From Mytilus edulis (taxonomy: Eukaryota; Mollusca; Bivalvia; Mytilida; Mytilidae): a stretch of DNA of 64,000 nucleotides. Positions 10,943 through 23,739 of the stretch are shown one piece after another; the stretch's first letter is position 1; each line of letters begins with the position of its first letter. Where the stretch lies: positions 80,119,821 through 80,183,820 of the forward strand of contig NC_092346.1 in NCBI RefSeq assembly GCF_963676685.1. Reading direction: 5' to 3'. Under the pieces are notes generated by a model that was not told the DNA's origin, made no database searches, and was given only the letters and a program-made list of their open reading frames with translations. Position numbers and translations under genes: made by a program.

Positions 10943-13900
10943 ATGTTGGTTGCTTTACTTATGGTTGCATGTTTCGGGTCTGCTTTCGGAAGATATTTAG
11001 CACAAGACTGTGTGTACAAAGACCCTGCTACTGGGAGAACATATGACCTGACACCTTTAATTTCCAGGTAATAGCATGTCAGCATAAAGCTTAATTCATT
11101 CAAATTATCGTTATTTTGTTTTAAAAATCGGATTCGGGACTGGAGCGTGCGTAATCTTCATTTATAAGATTCGCTTTATTATACAATATCAAACTCGGTT
11201 AAATAACGATTGCATTGTAATTGGTATAAAAAATTAGGGGTTAAGAGAGAGGGTTGCATTCGGGTTACATTTTCATAGACATGTACCCAGCATATCTTTT
11301 TATCCGTAAGTAGTAAGTTGTAACAGAAGGACACTGCTTAAACCCGTTAATAAAACCAGATATATTATCATGATCGATAATCGTCAAATTTCAATAATCC
11401 GCGAAATTGTTAAAGACGTACTTTATCGATACCCTAATTGGGAAATGTTTAAGAAAAAGTACGCATCTTTTATTGGCATCCACATAAAAAAGACATGAGT
11501 TGACGCCAAAACCTTAAAAATATTATGTTATAAATATAACTCAAGAAACGAGATGTCGACAATAGGAAACAGCGTGTTTATCACATACGTTATAATCAGA
11601 CATCCGCAATCTTTAAAACAATGTAAAAAGGTGTGTCCTGTCACACTACGCTATCGTTTTTAAAGATGCCTAACACGTATTACAGGAATTGACAAAACTA
11701 TAAAACAGCATAACCGACAACACCAACAATTCACTCTTCTGAAAAACATAACAAAATACATAAACAAATGAATAGAACAACGAACAACTTACGTTACAGA
11801 TATCAGGTGCCTTGATTAAAGCAAACAAGCATTGAACCAGTTTTACTTTCGAAAAAAAACTCTTTGACTATCTGGACCTAATATTTTGCCAAAGTAAAAA
11901 ACAATAAAATATATCCAAGCTACCAACAGGTAAACACTAAATTGAACAAGGATATCAAAGACGGCTCATAATCAGGAAAGCAGGGTTGCAATTATTCCAC
12001 TACTATAGGAAGCTAACTAAGGTCAATTTGAAAGTTATTGAACACTGCCACTCAAGAAAAAGATAAATAAAAACAGCACTCCTCACAGTTATCATGAACT
12101 CTAAAAAATTATTTGATATTATCAGATTATTACATGACATTTTTCATATCGCATGTATTATCAGCCCTAGGTTCAATATCAGCCCAAGAGCCGCATGGCT
12201 CGAGGTCTGATATTGACCGAGGGCTGATAATACATGCGATATGAAAAATGACATGTTATGATCTTTTTATCATATGCTTCAACAGTAGAGAAAAATAACA
12301 GATTCATATATTGATCCTTTTACGTGGTTCTCGAAGTTTAAAGAGTAAAAAAGATCACGGCCGTCGGGAAAAAATTATGATACATTCAATATGAAATTTT
12401 TCCTATCGTATGCCTCAACAGAGAAAGAAAAAAAAACCATTTTTAATGGACGAATCGACAAAAAAAATAATTCAACAATATACATAATGATCATTGTTTG
12501 GAAAAGTCAACTTTTTAAAGAAGTTAACTTTCTAAATTATGTTTCAGAAAAACTTAAAAAATGCATTTATTAAATAATTTTTTTTTTTTTTTTTTTTTTT
12601 TTTTATTATTTCAAACAATATACTTTCCAGTATCCAAATAATTGTTTTGTACACTACTTTGTAATGTTTTTCACTGAAAACGTAGCATTGAGGTGTATTT
12701 TCCGGAATTAGCCGAGTATTACCGGAATGCCATGTGATAACGTTACGGAAAGGCATGTGATAACAATCGAAGCATGTGATAAACTTTTCATATCAGCCCG
12801 CTAAGCACCAATTCAAAAAATATGGAATTTACGTCAATTTAATGCTATTATCATACGGTAAAATGTATATGTTATTTAGTCGAAGTATATGATAAACGTA
12901 GTTTCTATGTGATGCCAGTTAATATTTAAAATCGTCGTATCATTCAAACAAACAACAAGCTGAATTAGTAACTACATCACAAATTCAGGTTGAAAGATGC
13001 AATAACTTATATGGTTTTTTTATGAATCGTTTATTTGCAATTAAACTAAATTATGTTACTATGACGAAAATGAAAAGTTATTTAGTTTATTCTTTTTTTC
13101 TCCAGTAATCCCAATGGTTATACGTGGACACAGACAGTATGGTCTATTGGTGGATATTCTCTCGATAGCTTGAATAATGACAACCAAGTCAACGTTTCTT
13201 TCCAGTTACAGCTTTGTAGGAATATCATAAATCAACAATTCAAAGGGTGTAACAGTACAGGTGCAGCGTATTCGGTAAATATATCAAACACAAATTCGGA
13301 CGTTTCTGTAGATAACTAACGACTATGTATAAGTTGGATTGTTTCAAGAGAAATGCAATAATTGATTGCATCATTGTTTGAAATCTAAAAATCTGTCATG
13401 TCATATTAATTGTATGCAAACAAGTTAAATGGTTAATATCTGTAGTACACGTGATAATGAAAACAACTTTTAATAGATAAATATACGTGTAGCTCAAAGG
13501 ACATCCGAGTCTATGACCTAGGATTTTTTTTATCCCAGTCATAGAGATTACCTTAGCCGTATTTGGCACAACATTTTGGAAATTTTGGACCCTCCATGCT
13601 CTTCAACTTTGAACTTGTTTGGCTTTATAAATATTTTGATATGAGCGTCACTGATGAGTCTTATGGAGACGAAACGCGCGTCTGGCGTACTAAATTATAA
13701 TACTGGTACCTTTGATAACTATTATCTTCACTTAAATGATGAACTAATTTTCAAGCTCAGTTTGAACCTGTTAACCTTAAATATTCCTACGTATCTGCCT
13801 GAAACATATTCATTTATTACACTGATCACATATATCAGCCATTATAAATGAAATAAAAATAACCAACAACAAAAATGCAATTACATCAAATACTTTAAAC

Positions 13901-15028
13901 TTTGTGGCCTCCTTTATCCATTTTTATCGACCAATAAAATATTCATTTAAAGTCAAATTTGTCCCTGTAAGACCTGTATCAACATTTGAATTGATGACTC
14001 GACAAAGCTTCGACATGACAATATTGTATAACAATCCCAATGACCTGATTTATGACAAAACAATAAACGAAAAACAATGATATGTATCAACCAAATGATA
14101 ACCACTAAATTACAGGCTCCTGACTGTTTGTGACGGCTCACGCACCATGTTTCTCCTGTGGCATTACAGCACAAAATAAAAACTGTAAAATCAATTCAAA
14201 ACATGGATATGGCTTTATTCGTCAAATTTTCTTAAAGTATACAAACAATAAATATAGATATACAAAATACCGTACCATTTAAGAGTATTCACAGTTTCTG
14301 GAAGCTAATTCAAAGCAGATTACAACTAAATAAAATGAATAAATCATTTTTCTCCAAACAATTTGCATGTATTAAATTGTATTATAAGCTGATGACAATT
14401 GGGTTTTTTTCAGTACGACGCGACAAATGGGTGCATAAATTGGGGCCAAGCAACAACTGCCGCGTTTGATGTGGTACCTTATAAAGACGGTAAGTTGAAA
14501 TTAGATAGAAATAAGAATATGTGGTATGATTGCCAATGAGACAACTCTCCATCCAAGTCACACTGTGTTAAAAGTAAACAATTATAGGTCAGAGTACGGC
14601 GATCAGCTTTGATAAAATTGTTGAAACTGAGGATTTGTAAAATTTCTTTCATTGCCCCATTTATTGGTTATACATTACTGTCTTGAATTTTATGGATAAT
14701 CCTAATCAGCAGTCATATTGAATGGTTTTATTTTTTTCAATTAAACACAGTCTATCATAATGCATTAATGAAAGAGGGTTATAATATAAACCATTTCTTT
14801 GATGAAATTGTTGAAATGGTCAAACATGGTTCACTTTTTAATTTTGAAATTTCAGGTGTATTTTTGCAGATGTACCATGGCGACGTTATCAACAACTGGC
14901 AGAAATATATGTCCAATATATATATCGTTTGTGATAAAACTGCAACTGAAGTGAAACCTATGTTTGAACATATAAAGTCAGATATTTCACAAGCGCATTT
15001 TAAAATCAAAACAAAACAAGTATGTTAG
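10943..15028 (+). CDS. Small secreted MRH-domain (mannose-6-phosphate-receptor-like) protein
   Basis: Four exons: 10943-11067, 13106-13274, 14414-14489 and 14856-15028. Phases agree (2, 0, 1) and give 180 residues. The signal peptide is MLVALLMVACFGSAFG. The mature protein starts RYLAQDCVYKDPATGRTYDL, the usual opening of MRH/ATG27-type domains. Later landmarks are QLCRN, GCINWGQATTAAFDV, GVFLQMYHGD, IYIVCDK and a final HFKIKTKQVC directly before the stop. Six cysteines in the mature chain fit three disulfides. There is no membrane segment, unlike true cargo receptors, so the protein is a lone secreted or luminal domain. The arginine and the glutamate/tyrosine that bind mannose-6-phosphate in the receptors are not evident at the expected places (QKYMSNIYIVC and the C-terminal stretch), so sugar binding is doubtful. 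Introns hold repeats, including a 132-bp hairpin. Confidence 0.8.
12131..12262. repeat. 132-bp near-perfect hairpin (MITE-like)
   Basis: Two ~50-bp arms containing TTTTTCATATCGCATGTATT and its reverse complement surround a centre GAGCCGCATGGCTC that is itself an inverted repeat. It sits in intron 1 of the MRH gene. Related phrases (TATCATATGCTTCAAC, TATCGTATGCCTCAAC) follow at 12268 and 12404. Confidence 0.85.
13512..13745 (+). repeat. Dispersed repeat family D fragment
   Basis: Contains the family-D core GAGTCTTATGGAGACGAAAC followed by GCGCGTCTGGCGTA, also found at 24.0, 24.4 and (truncated) 44.7 kb. It lies in intron 2 of the MRH gene. The open frame running through it is a by-product of the repeat. 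Confidence 0.8.
14503..14600 (+). repeat. Dispersed repeat family B, 5' fragment
   Basis: ATGTGGTATGATTGCCAATG followed by AGACAACTCTCCATC, about 100 bases, in intron 3 of the MRH gene. Confidence 0.8.
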
Positions 15029-16430
15029 TTGGGTTTGTTTCATTATTTTCATATGTAAAATTATTAATATAATCTTTTTAATGGTAATTAAATACATGAG
15101 TATTTTAGTTTACTTGAATTTTTTACGAGTTATAAAACCTTTCTCAATCTTTGTCTAGGTTTGTTAGATCTTCTAATTTCGTCATTCCATAATTCTGTGA
15201 AATCGAGGCATCTGAACATGTACTGACTGTACTGTGTTTAAGAACTTTATTCGCGCTTAACCACCCAGTCTATGCAAAACAATTCCAAAAGATTGTTTTT
15301 AAATCCTTCTGGAGACAGGAAACTAATGTATATATACCATTGATAAGGTTAATTTCAGATGAAGGATATGTAAGTGTGGTGTAAAAATTTAAGTAATTGA
15401 TGTTTTTCAATTGAGGATATAATGCTAGAACCCGCAGGTATTACATGGGACATTTATATTATGTAAATCATTATTAGGAGACACTAGTTTAATGGCATAT
15501 CTTTCAAGTATTTCCTTGACCAGCTAACATTCGTCACTTTATAGGTTTTTTTAATAAGAAATTCTAATACGGAAACGCATACGAATAAATCAAACCAATT
15601 GTCGGTCCATAAAGGGCATATTACATATACTGACTGCTTACAATGTTTTAATACTGAATGTAATTACTAGACTTCTTAATTCCGTATTATTTGTTTGCAG
15701 CAGATAAAACAACAATGAAGTTTTCTCCCAATACAATGTTACAATGCTATTATAAAAGCACAAGGTCAAGGAAAAAGCATCTGAAATTGAAAATAAACGA
15801 TGCAAACGAAAATTGTTTCACTTTAGTATTAATAAGTATCCTCGTGTATATTTCAAAATCAAGAGTCGAATTAAAGAGTAGCAAACTGAGCCAAGAGCAT
15901 GAGACCTAAGAGGACGTGATCATATATATAAATAATGCAATTTCGAGACAACATTAGAAACAAATTCGAGCGGTCATCTTCTTAAATAAGTATCAATAAA
16001 TCAATGCACACATAGGTCTAATTTCCTTTTGACACCAAAATGACCAGGACAAAGCTAAGCTATGGGATTTGAAAACATCATAGCAAACGCATCAACAGAA
16101 CAAGCATGGCAATACGTAAATGGTTTTTGGGACCAATCTAGACGTATTGGCGAACATTGCGGTGCGGAAGAGATATGCCAATCGTTTTAAAACAGTTATG
16201 CTGGTGACGAGACCACCTGTGAAGCACCACAAAGAAAGAATTGGTGTTCTGTAATAGTAAACTGGGGTTAGACGGACCGTGCTGAAGGAATATAGAACAA
16301 TCATTCAAGCATGATGATTAAAATATTGCAATTGAGAAAAAGATCAAAGTAATAAAAAACCCAAAAATATGTGACAAAGTTCAAAGGAAACGACATGAGG
16401 GGATAACAGTAGGTCTTTAGCCGAAAGTTT
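15029..16430. other. 3' flank of the MRH gene; possible start of decayed element
   Basis: No intact gene. Position 16085-16310 reads in pieces like former coding sequence (for example TRPPVKHHKERIGVL) broken by stops. It may belong to the polymerase remnant that follows, but I cannot assign it. Confidence 0.4.
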
Positions 16431-16439
16431 ATTCGTTCC

Positions 16440-17480
16440 ACTTTCACAAAAATTGGCGCTAAAGAAAGCAAACGTTAATGGGAACAACAATGACCAAGAA
16501 TTCTTTCGCTGGGCGATTTTATATTCTCTATGTTAGAAAACCTAGTACATCAGTTCAAAGAGTCGTTGGACGAGCTACAGTTCGACAGCATTTAGTTCCC
16601 AGTATCACTCGATGTAATTGATAGATTTGAGACATTGAACAGAAACATCGACGTAAACGTGTTTGGTAACAGAAGTATTGCAAATGATGAGGATAATAAA
16701 ATTAAACTAAATGTGTATTAAATCACAGGTACAAGACACGTGATCATAATGTTTCTAACAAACATTGAAAACAGCACCACTCTTGGGATCGCAAAAATAA
16801 TATCAAATTCATAAACCCTATTTTTTACTGAAAATTTTGAACCCTTTTCTAAAAAGAACATTTCAAATGAACATCATGCGTATGGCAGTCAAAAGTCAGT
16901 TATAATCGAGTTGCCTGGAACTGCTTATTTCAGAAGCTACAGAAGCTACAACCGTGACATGATTTTCGCTGACTTTTAAATGCATTCATGAAGTACATTG
17001 TTACATGCCATCCTCAATCATAAAAGCCTTACACCAAACAGTAACAACAACACACACCAATATGGTTTTGTTATTACACCAGATATGCTTCCGATAACTA
17101 TAAGCATTTAGGTTTTTTTTTACCAAAGGCCTGTTGCAGCTAAGGAACTCGTCAAGCGTATGGAGAATTATACAAATTTGAAAATGTCATCGCCTAGATT
17201 TACCGGGTCAAGAAACAGATGGTGATGACGGACGGGGGAAGACGGGGGATGGTTTGAGTCTTGCAGAAACTGTCATATCTTTGGAAAAGCAACGCGAAAC
17301 AAGTTTTGTGATCTCGACCATCTCAACAGGAAATATCGCGAGTGTATATGGAGAAGAACTCTCGAGAATCATTCTCATCGTATTTCGATTCTTTCAGTTT
17401 CATGAAGGAACTCACTTGGTAAATAATCTGAAGCCGGATCAATTAACAGTAAAGACGACGCGTGGCGAACACTAAGATTT
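16440..17480 (+). pseudogene. Decayed type-B DNA polymerase of a large self-replicating DNA element
   Basis: Frame-switching translation gives landmarks in the right order for the N-terminal half of the large type-B (protein-primed) polymerases carried by Polinton-like and related invertebrate DNA elements. They are NNDQEFFRWAIL (from 16483), DRFETLNRNIDVNVFGN (near 16620), a YNRDMIFADF exonuclease-type motif (near 16940) and LDHLNRKYREC from the zinc-finger-like segment (near 17315). Many stops and frameshifts separate them, and neither a palm domain nor a right end was found, so the copy is inactive and truncated. The assignment to a specific element family is inference. Confidence 0.65.
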
Positions 17481-19440
17481 GTTGCTACAAAAGAACCCAT
17501 CAAATAGACTAGGCGTATACTTTTAAGCATCAGACGCATATTTCATCTACTTAAGACTCATCATGCAGGTACGCTCGAATCATAACCGTTGGGAGGCCAA
17601 ATCAATAATATAACATAAACCATTGGAAAAGGCAGCGTTTTATTCAGATCCTACCCATTTCCGATTGTTCATATCACTAAAATGACAAAAATGATACAAT
17701 GATTAAAATTGCACTGTGTTTAATTTTACTTGCACATAACATCATACCTACAACCATGTTTGTCCAATAAAAATGTAATGCCACAAACATATAGACTAGA
17801 GGCCTAAGGGTGATGTATTGCTTATAGCAATGGAAGTAACTTACGTAAAAAAACACAAAGCACATAACATATTAGCAACATCTGGTTATAACTCTGTTAA
17901 TTTTTTCAACTTACATTTTATTTTTAGTGTCAAATGAAACTTTGTTTGATAGTTGATGAAGTTAGCAACAATAAATTCAAATGGGATAATACATTTTTGT
18001 GGAACTTCTGAAAATATTGTTATCTAATTGTATATTTGTGGTGACGGTCAGAGCACGTCTGTTAATTGTGGTTAGGGTCTTAATTTGTCTAGTTATCAGA
18101 TAGTTTTATAACAAATTTTCTGTAAAAGTGGAAGTCATGTTGATAATGGTAACGTTTATCAAATATGATCCAACTGTTTCACCAAAGTAGCATATCACAA
18201 GTGTAGACGAAATATTTAGATATTTAATTTTATCAGATTGTCTTACATTGAAATCATTTAGTTTCAGAGGATTTTGAATTTCTATTTATTTTCTGTTATC
18301 TTTATAAGAATTTGTTTTATTGACTGTAACGATCGTCTAATGGTCAAACAGATCCCTCTTTTACACTCTATTCCGTAACCATGATGGTTTGGTATATTGG
18401 AACCTTTTATACAATACTTGATCATAATTTATTCTTTTCGAAGATATTTGTTTTGAATGATCCAATTTTACATGATAAACTCAATGTGGGAATGTGAGAC
18501 AATATTTCAAATTAGCTGTCTGAACCAAAACGAATATATGTGAAATAAAAATACAAAGCATACAATCAAGCACAAGTACTAGTAAAAATTACATAAATGG
18601 TAAAAAATTATGAAGCAGAATAGTAATACAAACAAATATAAATCATGCACTTCAATAAAGAAACATATACAATGTAAATAAACTACAAGACTTATATAAA
18701 ACTAGCGCACGTAGCACTTTCAAACAACCTTCAGATATAATGATAATAACAGTATGGAATGGCAGTATAGAGATTCGAGGAAATAGAGATTCAGATATAA
18801 TGGGAATGTATACATAACTCGAAATAATTAAATCTTCAAAATGGTTTATAAATTAAATATGGTATAGCATGCAGTCTCCTGGACATGTCATAACCCAAAA
18901 AAATAATCGCGACTAGTACTGTTCTGTTTTAAACCAGCATCAATACAAGGCCAAACCGGAGGAGCTATATACCGTGAATCAGTGCATAAGGTAAATTAAC
19001 AGCTTATTTCAAAACTGATAAGTTCTGAGTTTAAAAGGAACTTCGCTGTTTTACAAGATTTTAAAAACTTTAAATGCTGTAAATGAACATTGCCTTTTGT
19101 ACCTGCTAATTTAAATAAAAGACGAACCAACCATTTTAACAATTAAATAACATATTAATTAAATGTATATTCTTTGATATTTGATACACGCTTCCGTATT
19201 TATGACCGTTCACTTGCACCTTTACTTGGTGTGTTGACAGATCTTGTTTGGTCTGTATTAAAGTTATTAAAGATTTGAATATCTTGGCCTAGACGATTTA
19301 GAGCTTCACTTTTTTCGGAATCTTGCTTGTCCGTGCTCGAAAACTGCATGTTGACTTCATTAACATTTAACATACATAATCATAAAAAAAATCGTAATGC
19401 CCCTTTGGTTTAATCCTCTCTTTTTTATTGTCTTCATAAA
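17481..19440. other. Intergenic; nothing recognised
   Basis: AT-rich sequence with no supported exon. The open frames are short and lack domains. Confidence 0.4.
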
Positions 19441-19460
19441 GGTTGGGTTTCAATGTAAAG

Positions 19461-19582
19461 GCATCCTACAACCTTTTCGATGTAAAAGCATCCTACAACC
19501 TTTTCGATGTAAAAGCATACTACAATCTTTTCGATGTAAAAGCATACTGAAACCTTTTCGATGTAAAAGTATACTTCAACCT
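19461..19582 (+). repeat. 27-bp minisatellite
   Basis: About 4.5 copies of a 27-bp unit, CAACCTTTTCGATGTAAAAG plus CATCCTA. Because 27 is a multiple of three, it creates a spurious 9-residue repeat protein in frame. Confidence 0.9.
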
Positions 19583-20075
19583 TTCTTGACCTATCGGAGT
19601 TAAAAAAAAAACAAAGGAAAGGAAAGGAAATTTTCTTATGATATTATAGATTGCTATCTGCATGAAACGTTGGCAAGCAAGCATGTTATGAAGCAAATAT
19701 GTCAAGCAATGGTTATGGTAAATCTTTCCAAGATAAATTTATGACAGGAAAATGCATTTGATCGAACAAAAATGAAGGTGGACAACTAGACTCCTTGTGT
19801 GATGTTTTTTTTCCCCTTCTTTAAGCTTTGGATTAAATGTCTGTTAAAAAAAGGAAAACAAACAAAATCAAATCCAGAAAAGTTAAAAACCGGGACAAAA
19901 TTTAGCAGTTAGGAATCGAACGCATTCTTCGTACTCTAATGTTGATGTACGATCTTGAATTTCAATCCCTTTAAATTGCGAATAAAGAAAATGATATACA
20001 ACAGAAACATCACGCATCAGCAAAAAAAACCATTTGATAAAATATTGACATAGTTACAATGATTACATGACATAA

Positions 20076-20523
20076 TAGTATGAAATTCAAAACAGTGTAG
20101 CTGTGGCCATTGATTGACACATTAAAATCATTCATTGACTGGGACAATTTAGGTGAACGTTTGTATGTAACGACCAATGCTCACTATGTACTTTTTAAAG
20201 ACACTTAAACTATGGGGTCACCAAAGGTTCTCAACACCTAAATAAAGTAATTCGAAAAATTAATCAGAAATAACACGATATTTTGATTTATATCAATTAT
20301 ATAAATCAAAACACAAAGGTTATTCTTGATTAATTTTTCGAATTATTTTATAATTAAAGGCGTTAAGAAACCTTTGTTGACCCCACAGTTTAAATGTCTA
20401 TCGTAGGTACGTCATGAACAGTGGTTGTTACAGACAAACGTTCACGTAAATTGTCCCAGTCAATGGATGCTTTTGATGGGTCAATCAATGGCCACAGCTA
20501 CACTGTTTTGAATTTCATACTAT
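20076..20523. mobile_element. 448-bp foldback MITE
   Basis: Long, diverged inverted arms span the whole element: TAGTATGAAATTCAAAACAG at the left end pairs with CTGTTTTGAATTTCATACTA at the right. The centre near 20295 is an AT-rich hairpin (TTTGATTTATAT / ATATAAATCAAA). Sequence pairs along nearly the full length with indels. No coding capacity. Confidence 0.85.
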
Positions 20524-20567
20524 ATATTATATTTTGTTTTACACTTAATTTCAATAAACTGTCTTAA

Positions 20568-21291
20568 GGTAGCACAATACAAAGATTTTATAACTCGTAC
20601 TCCCAAGTTTTAAAATGCTGTCACTTTCTTAATAATGCTTGAAAATTTATAAAAGTGGTAGTTTTGGATAGCTAACAGATTACTCTTTCAAATAAATGCA
20701 ATGTTAGTATTATGCAACAATTATGTAACCAATTATATTGTTAACTGTGTCTAAAATATTTTTCACCAAATTTCCACTTTCAAATGAAATTAGCTTCTGC
20801 ATAGGTATCCCTAGAGGGTTGGTTTTATTATATGTTGTTCCTATGGCCATTATCTACAAAAGGGTGTCTCAGATTTCAGATAGAATGTATAGAACAAATT
20901 TTACACCTAATTAAACATTATCTTCTTTTAAGTGGTTAGGGTGTTTACACTAATTAGAGATTTATGAGAGAATGGAATACAATAGAGACAATCTGAGACA
21001 CACTTTTGAAGCCCATGATGTGTTGATTAAGATTTTGTTAAAATTTTCTGTATAGTTAAAGACATGATAGAGCTAAATTCATTCAAGTGAACTTACCCAG
21101 ATTTTGCCACTAATTACATAATAATTGATTACATAATGATTGCATAATAAAAAATATTGCATTCATTTAAAAGATTAATCTTTTATCTATCTATATATAC
21201 CTCTTTTATTATTTTCTATGCATTCATAAGAAAGTTACAGCATTTCAAAGGTTAGTGATTTGAAGTAAAAAAATCTTTGTATTGTGCTACC
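20568..21291. mobile_element. TTAA-flanked foldback MITE, copy 1
   Basis: Ends are GGTAGCACAATACAAAGATT and its complement AATCTTTGTATTGTGCTACC, flanked by TTAA on both sides (20564-20567 and 21292-21295). Subterminal arms pair over most of the length. A related element lies at 41449-42191. TTAA duplications are typical of the piggyBac and Kolobok superfamilies. There is no transposase. Confidence 0.85.
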
Positions 21292-21712
21292 TTAATTTAA
21301 TTTCGTTGAATTCATAAAATAAATATACAAAATGAAACAGACATACAAACAATATACCGGTATATTTCACTCATTAAAAGTCCCTTTCATGTGTATATGT
21401 TTGAAAGAAATGATATAAAAAAAATATAATGGATTTCCATGGCAAATGTACACGTTTCGGGAATTATGCATTTCTTTGGCTGGAATATTGACATTCTAAT
21501 ATTCTCTACTGCTTGAGTTCAGGTAAGATTTCTAAACAGGATGAAACTTATCCATACGGCCATACTTGTTAGAGGCAAATATATACCTGAAAATATACAA
21601 TTAAAATTAAAGTTAATCACAATCAAATATGAAAAAGGAAAACAAACTGGTTACAAATAAAGACGTAACAAATGTGTAAAATATATACATCAGTAATGAA
21701 TGGTTACCCCTT

Positions 21713-23203
21713 CAAGGCCGTAACTACCCTTGAGGCAAGTGAGGCAATTGCCTCACTAAAATTTCGACACTGATTAATTTTTTTATACATATATATAAAT
21801 ATAATAGTCATTTGTTGTTCTGTCTCCACCGGCTTAATTTCTATAACATTCCTTTTAAACTATTCTTCCTGGATATAACTCAGCATCTCAACGTGTGATG
21901 TTTCTCGATTTCATTAACCTATATCTAGTAACGATAATCATCATGGATCTCTAGTTAAATACAGGCTCTTTTGGAAAAAGGAAAAGCGACACTGAAGGTA
22001 AAGAAGGAATAATTCTAGTAAACTAGTTTTTTTGTGAACAGAGTCTGTGTATTGCATATAACTTCATTAGACTGACAATCCAAAAACGATAGTAGACTGA
22101 CAAATCAAGTATTGGGCATCGCAAGGGGGCAGTCCTGTCTGCGTATTAATTTCACGAACTTTAATCTTTCTCTTTACAGATAAATAAAATATAAATAATA
22201 TGAAACATGCATGGATTAGTTTTTTATTCATGTTTCTCTAACCTTAAAGATTGAAAGAATATCCCATATTCCAATTTGATACTATTGAGGAATGGTAGAA
22301 CCTTTCACACAGGATTTTGTCTTTACGTATTATCTTATTATGGACTACGGAATTTCGTTTCTTTATATTCGGGGTTTCGGAATCGGACACTTCCAACCCC
22401 CAACCCATAACCCCTAAATTTATAGATTCTGGAACTAAAAAATACCACTAACTATTTCCAGAAATAATTTGAAATTACGGACCTACATGTAAACACCAAA
22501 AACCCATTCCCATATAGAATCATGTACATGTATCTTCCCTCATTCTATCCCCAGTTGTCTACTCTTTGTCAGCATAAAAGCGGGTTTAATATTTTGTAAC
22601 TGCGACTGTATGATGGTGCTTACAGGAAAGTTTAATTCCCTTTTGCAAACAAAATTGTTACTACCGATGCTGCTACCGAATTGCTGATGGAGACATTGAT
22701 CATTGTGTTGATGATAATTTGCTACCTTTAGAAACAAAGACTGCCTTGAAACGACTGAAAACTTGGAAAAGAGCATGCATGAGTGGCGAGAGATTGTGCG
22801 GTCTTGCCATTCTCCATGCTCATCGCGATAAGGATATCAGCAGACCAAATTATGATTCTGAAACGATTGACTGAACCGGCCATAGAAAAAAATGGCAAAC
22901 TCTACTGAATCGATGTTTGTTCTATGTTCTGGCAGCAGAATCAAATCAGTGATATTTGAATGATTATCTTACATATAAATTTAAATAAAGTTGTTGAAAA
23001 TTTGATGTGAGTAAAAGTCTTAAAATATGAAAAATTTATATAAAAAGTGTCCAAATTCAAAACATTATTTAACTCTCTAAAAAAAACCTAGAATGCAGTA
23101 TTTTGCACCATTCATTTCATACCCTCCAAAAACAATTTTCGCCTCGCTTCGCTCGGCTCAATTATTTTGCCTCATTAAAATAAGATGCCTAGTTACGGCC
23201 TTG
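21713..23203 (+). mobile_element. Degenerate hAT transposon
   Basis: Terminal inverted repeats CAAGGCCGTAACTA / TAGTTACGGCCTTG bound 1.49 kb. CCCCTT flanks both ends (21707-21712 and 23204-23209), a 6-bp duplication where hAT elements normally make 8. The interior retains the tail of a hAT transposase (see 22540-22900). Most of the transposase has been deleted. Confidence 0.8.
22540..22900 (+). pseudogene. hAT transposase C-terminal (dimerisation) remnant
   Basis: The plus strand reads ALKRLKTWKRACMSGERLCG then LAILHAHRD, the characteristic end of the hAT dimerisation domain. It runs on to an in-frame stop near 22874. Upstream pieces are in different frames. No DDE catalytic region or BED finger remains, so the copy is dead. 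Confidence 0.75.
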
Positions 23204-23279
23204 CCCCTTTACTTTATTATGTGTGATCATTAACATTGCAATAGATTTAAGAGTATGAAATATACGTCCTAATTCTATA

Positions 23280-23705
23280 GACCATGATGTTTTCTGTTCG
23301 TTCTTATTATATAGACCATGATGTTGTCTAGGCATTGGTGTTGTCTGTTTGTCCTAATTTTATAGGCATTGATATTGTCTGTTTGTCCTAATGTTATAAG
23401 CCATGATGTTGTCTTTCCGTTCTTATTCTAATTGACCTACCATGATGTTTTCTGTCCGTCCTAACTCTACGTGACAGGTCATGATGTTATATGTCCGTTC
23501 AATCTCTACGTCACGGACAGGCCATGATGTTGTCTGTCCGTCCTAACTTTATGTGACAGGTCATGATGTTGTCTGTCCGTCCTCATTCTACGTGACAGGC
23601 CATGGTGTTGTCTGTCCGTCCTAATTCTATGTGACAGGCCATGATGTTGTCTGTACGTCCTGATTCTACGTGACAGGCCATGATGTTGTCCGTCCGTCCT
23701 AGCTT
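23280..23705 (+). repeat. ~39-bp minisatellite, about ten copies
   Basis: The unit CATGATGTTGTCTGTCCGTC + CTAATTCTACGTGACAGGC repeats at 39 bp in the clean part (for example 23523 and 23562). The left end is more diverged. Directly precedes the family-D pair. Confidence 0.88.
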
Positions 23706-23739
23706 TTTATCTCATTTTTCTTGACTTACGATTTAAATT

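Noticed and set aside
15691-15909. A fifth exon of the MRH gene at 15.7 kb
   Set aside because: The preceding exon reads directly to ...KTKQVC and a stop, placing the expected last cysteine. The 15.7-kb frame has no MRH residues.
19397-19603. Nine-residue repeat protein (KSILQPFRC-type)
   Set aside because: Created by a 27-bp minisatellite, so frame retention is automatic.
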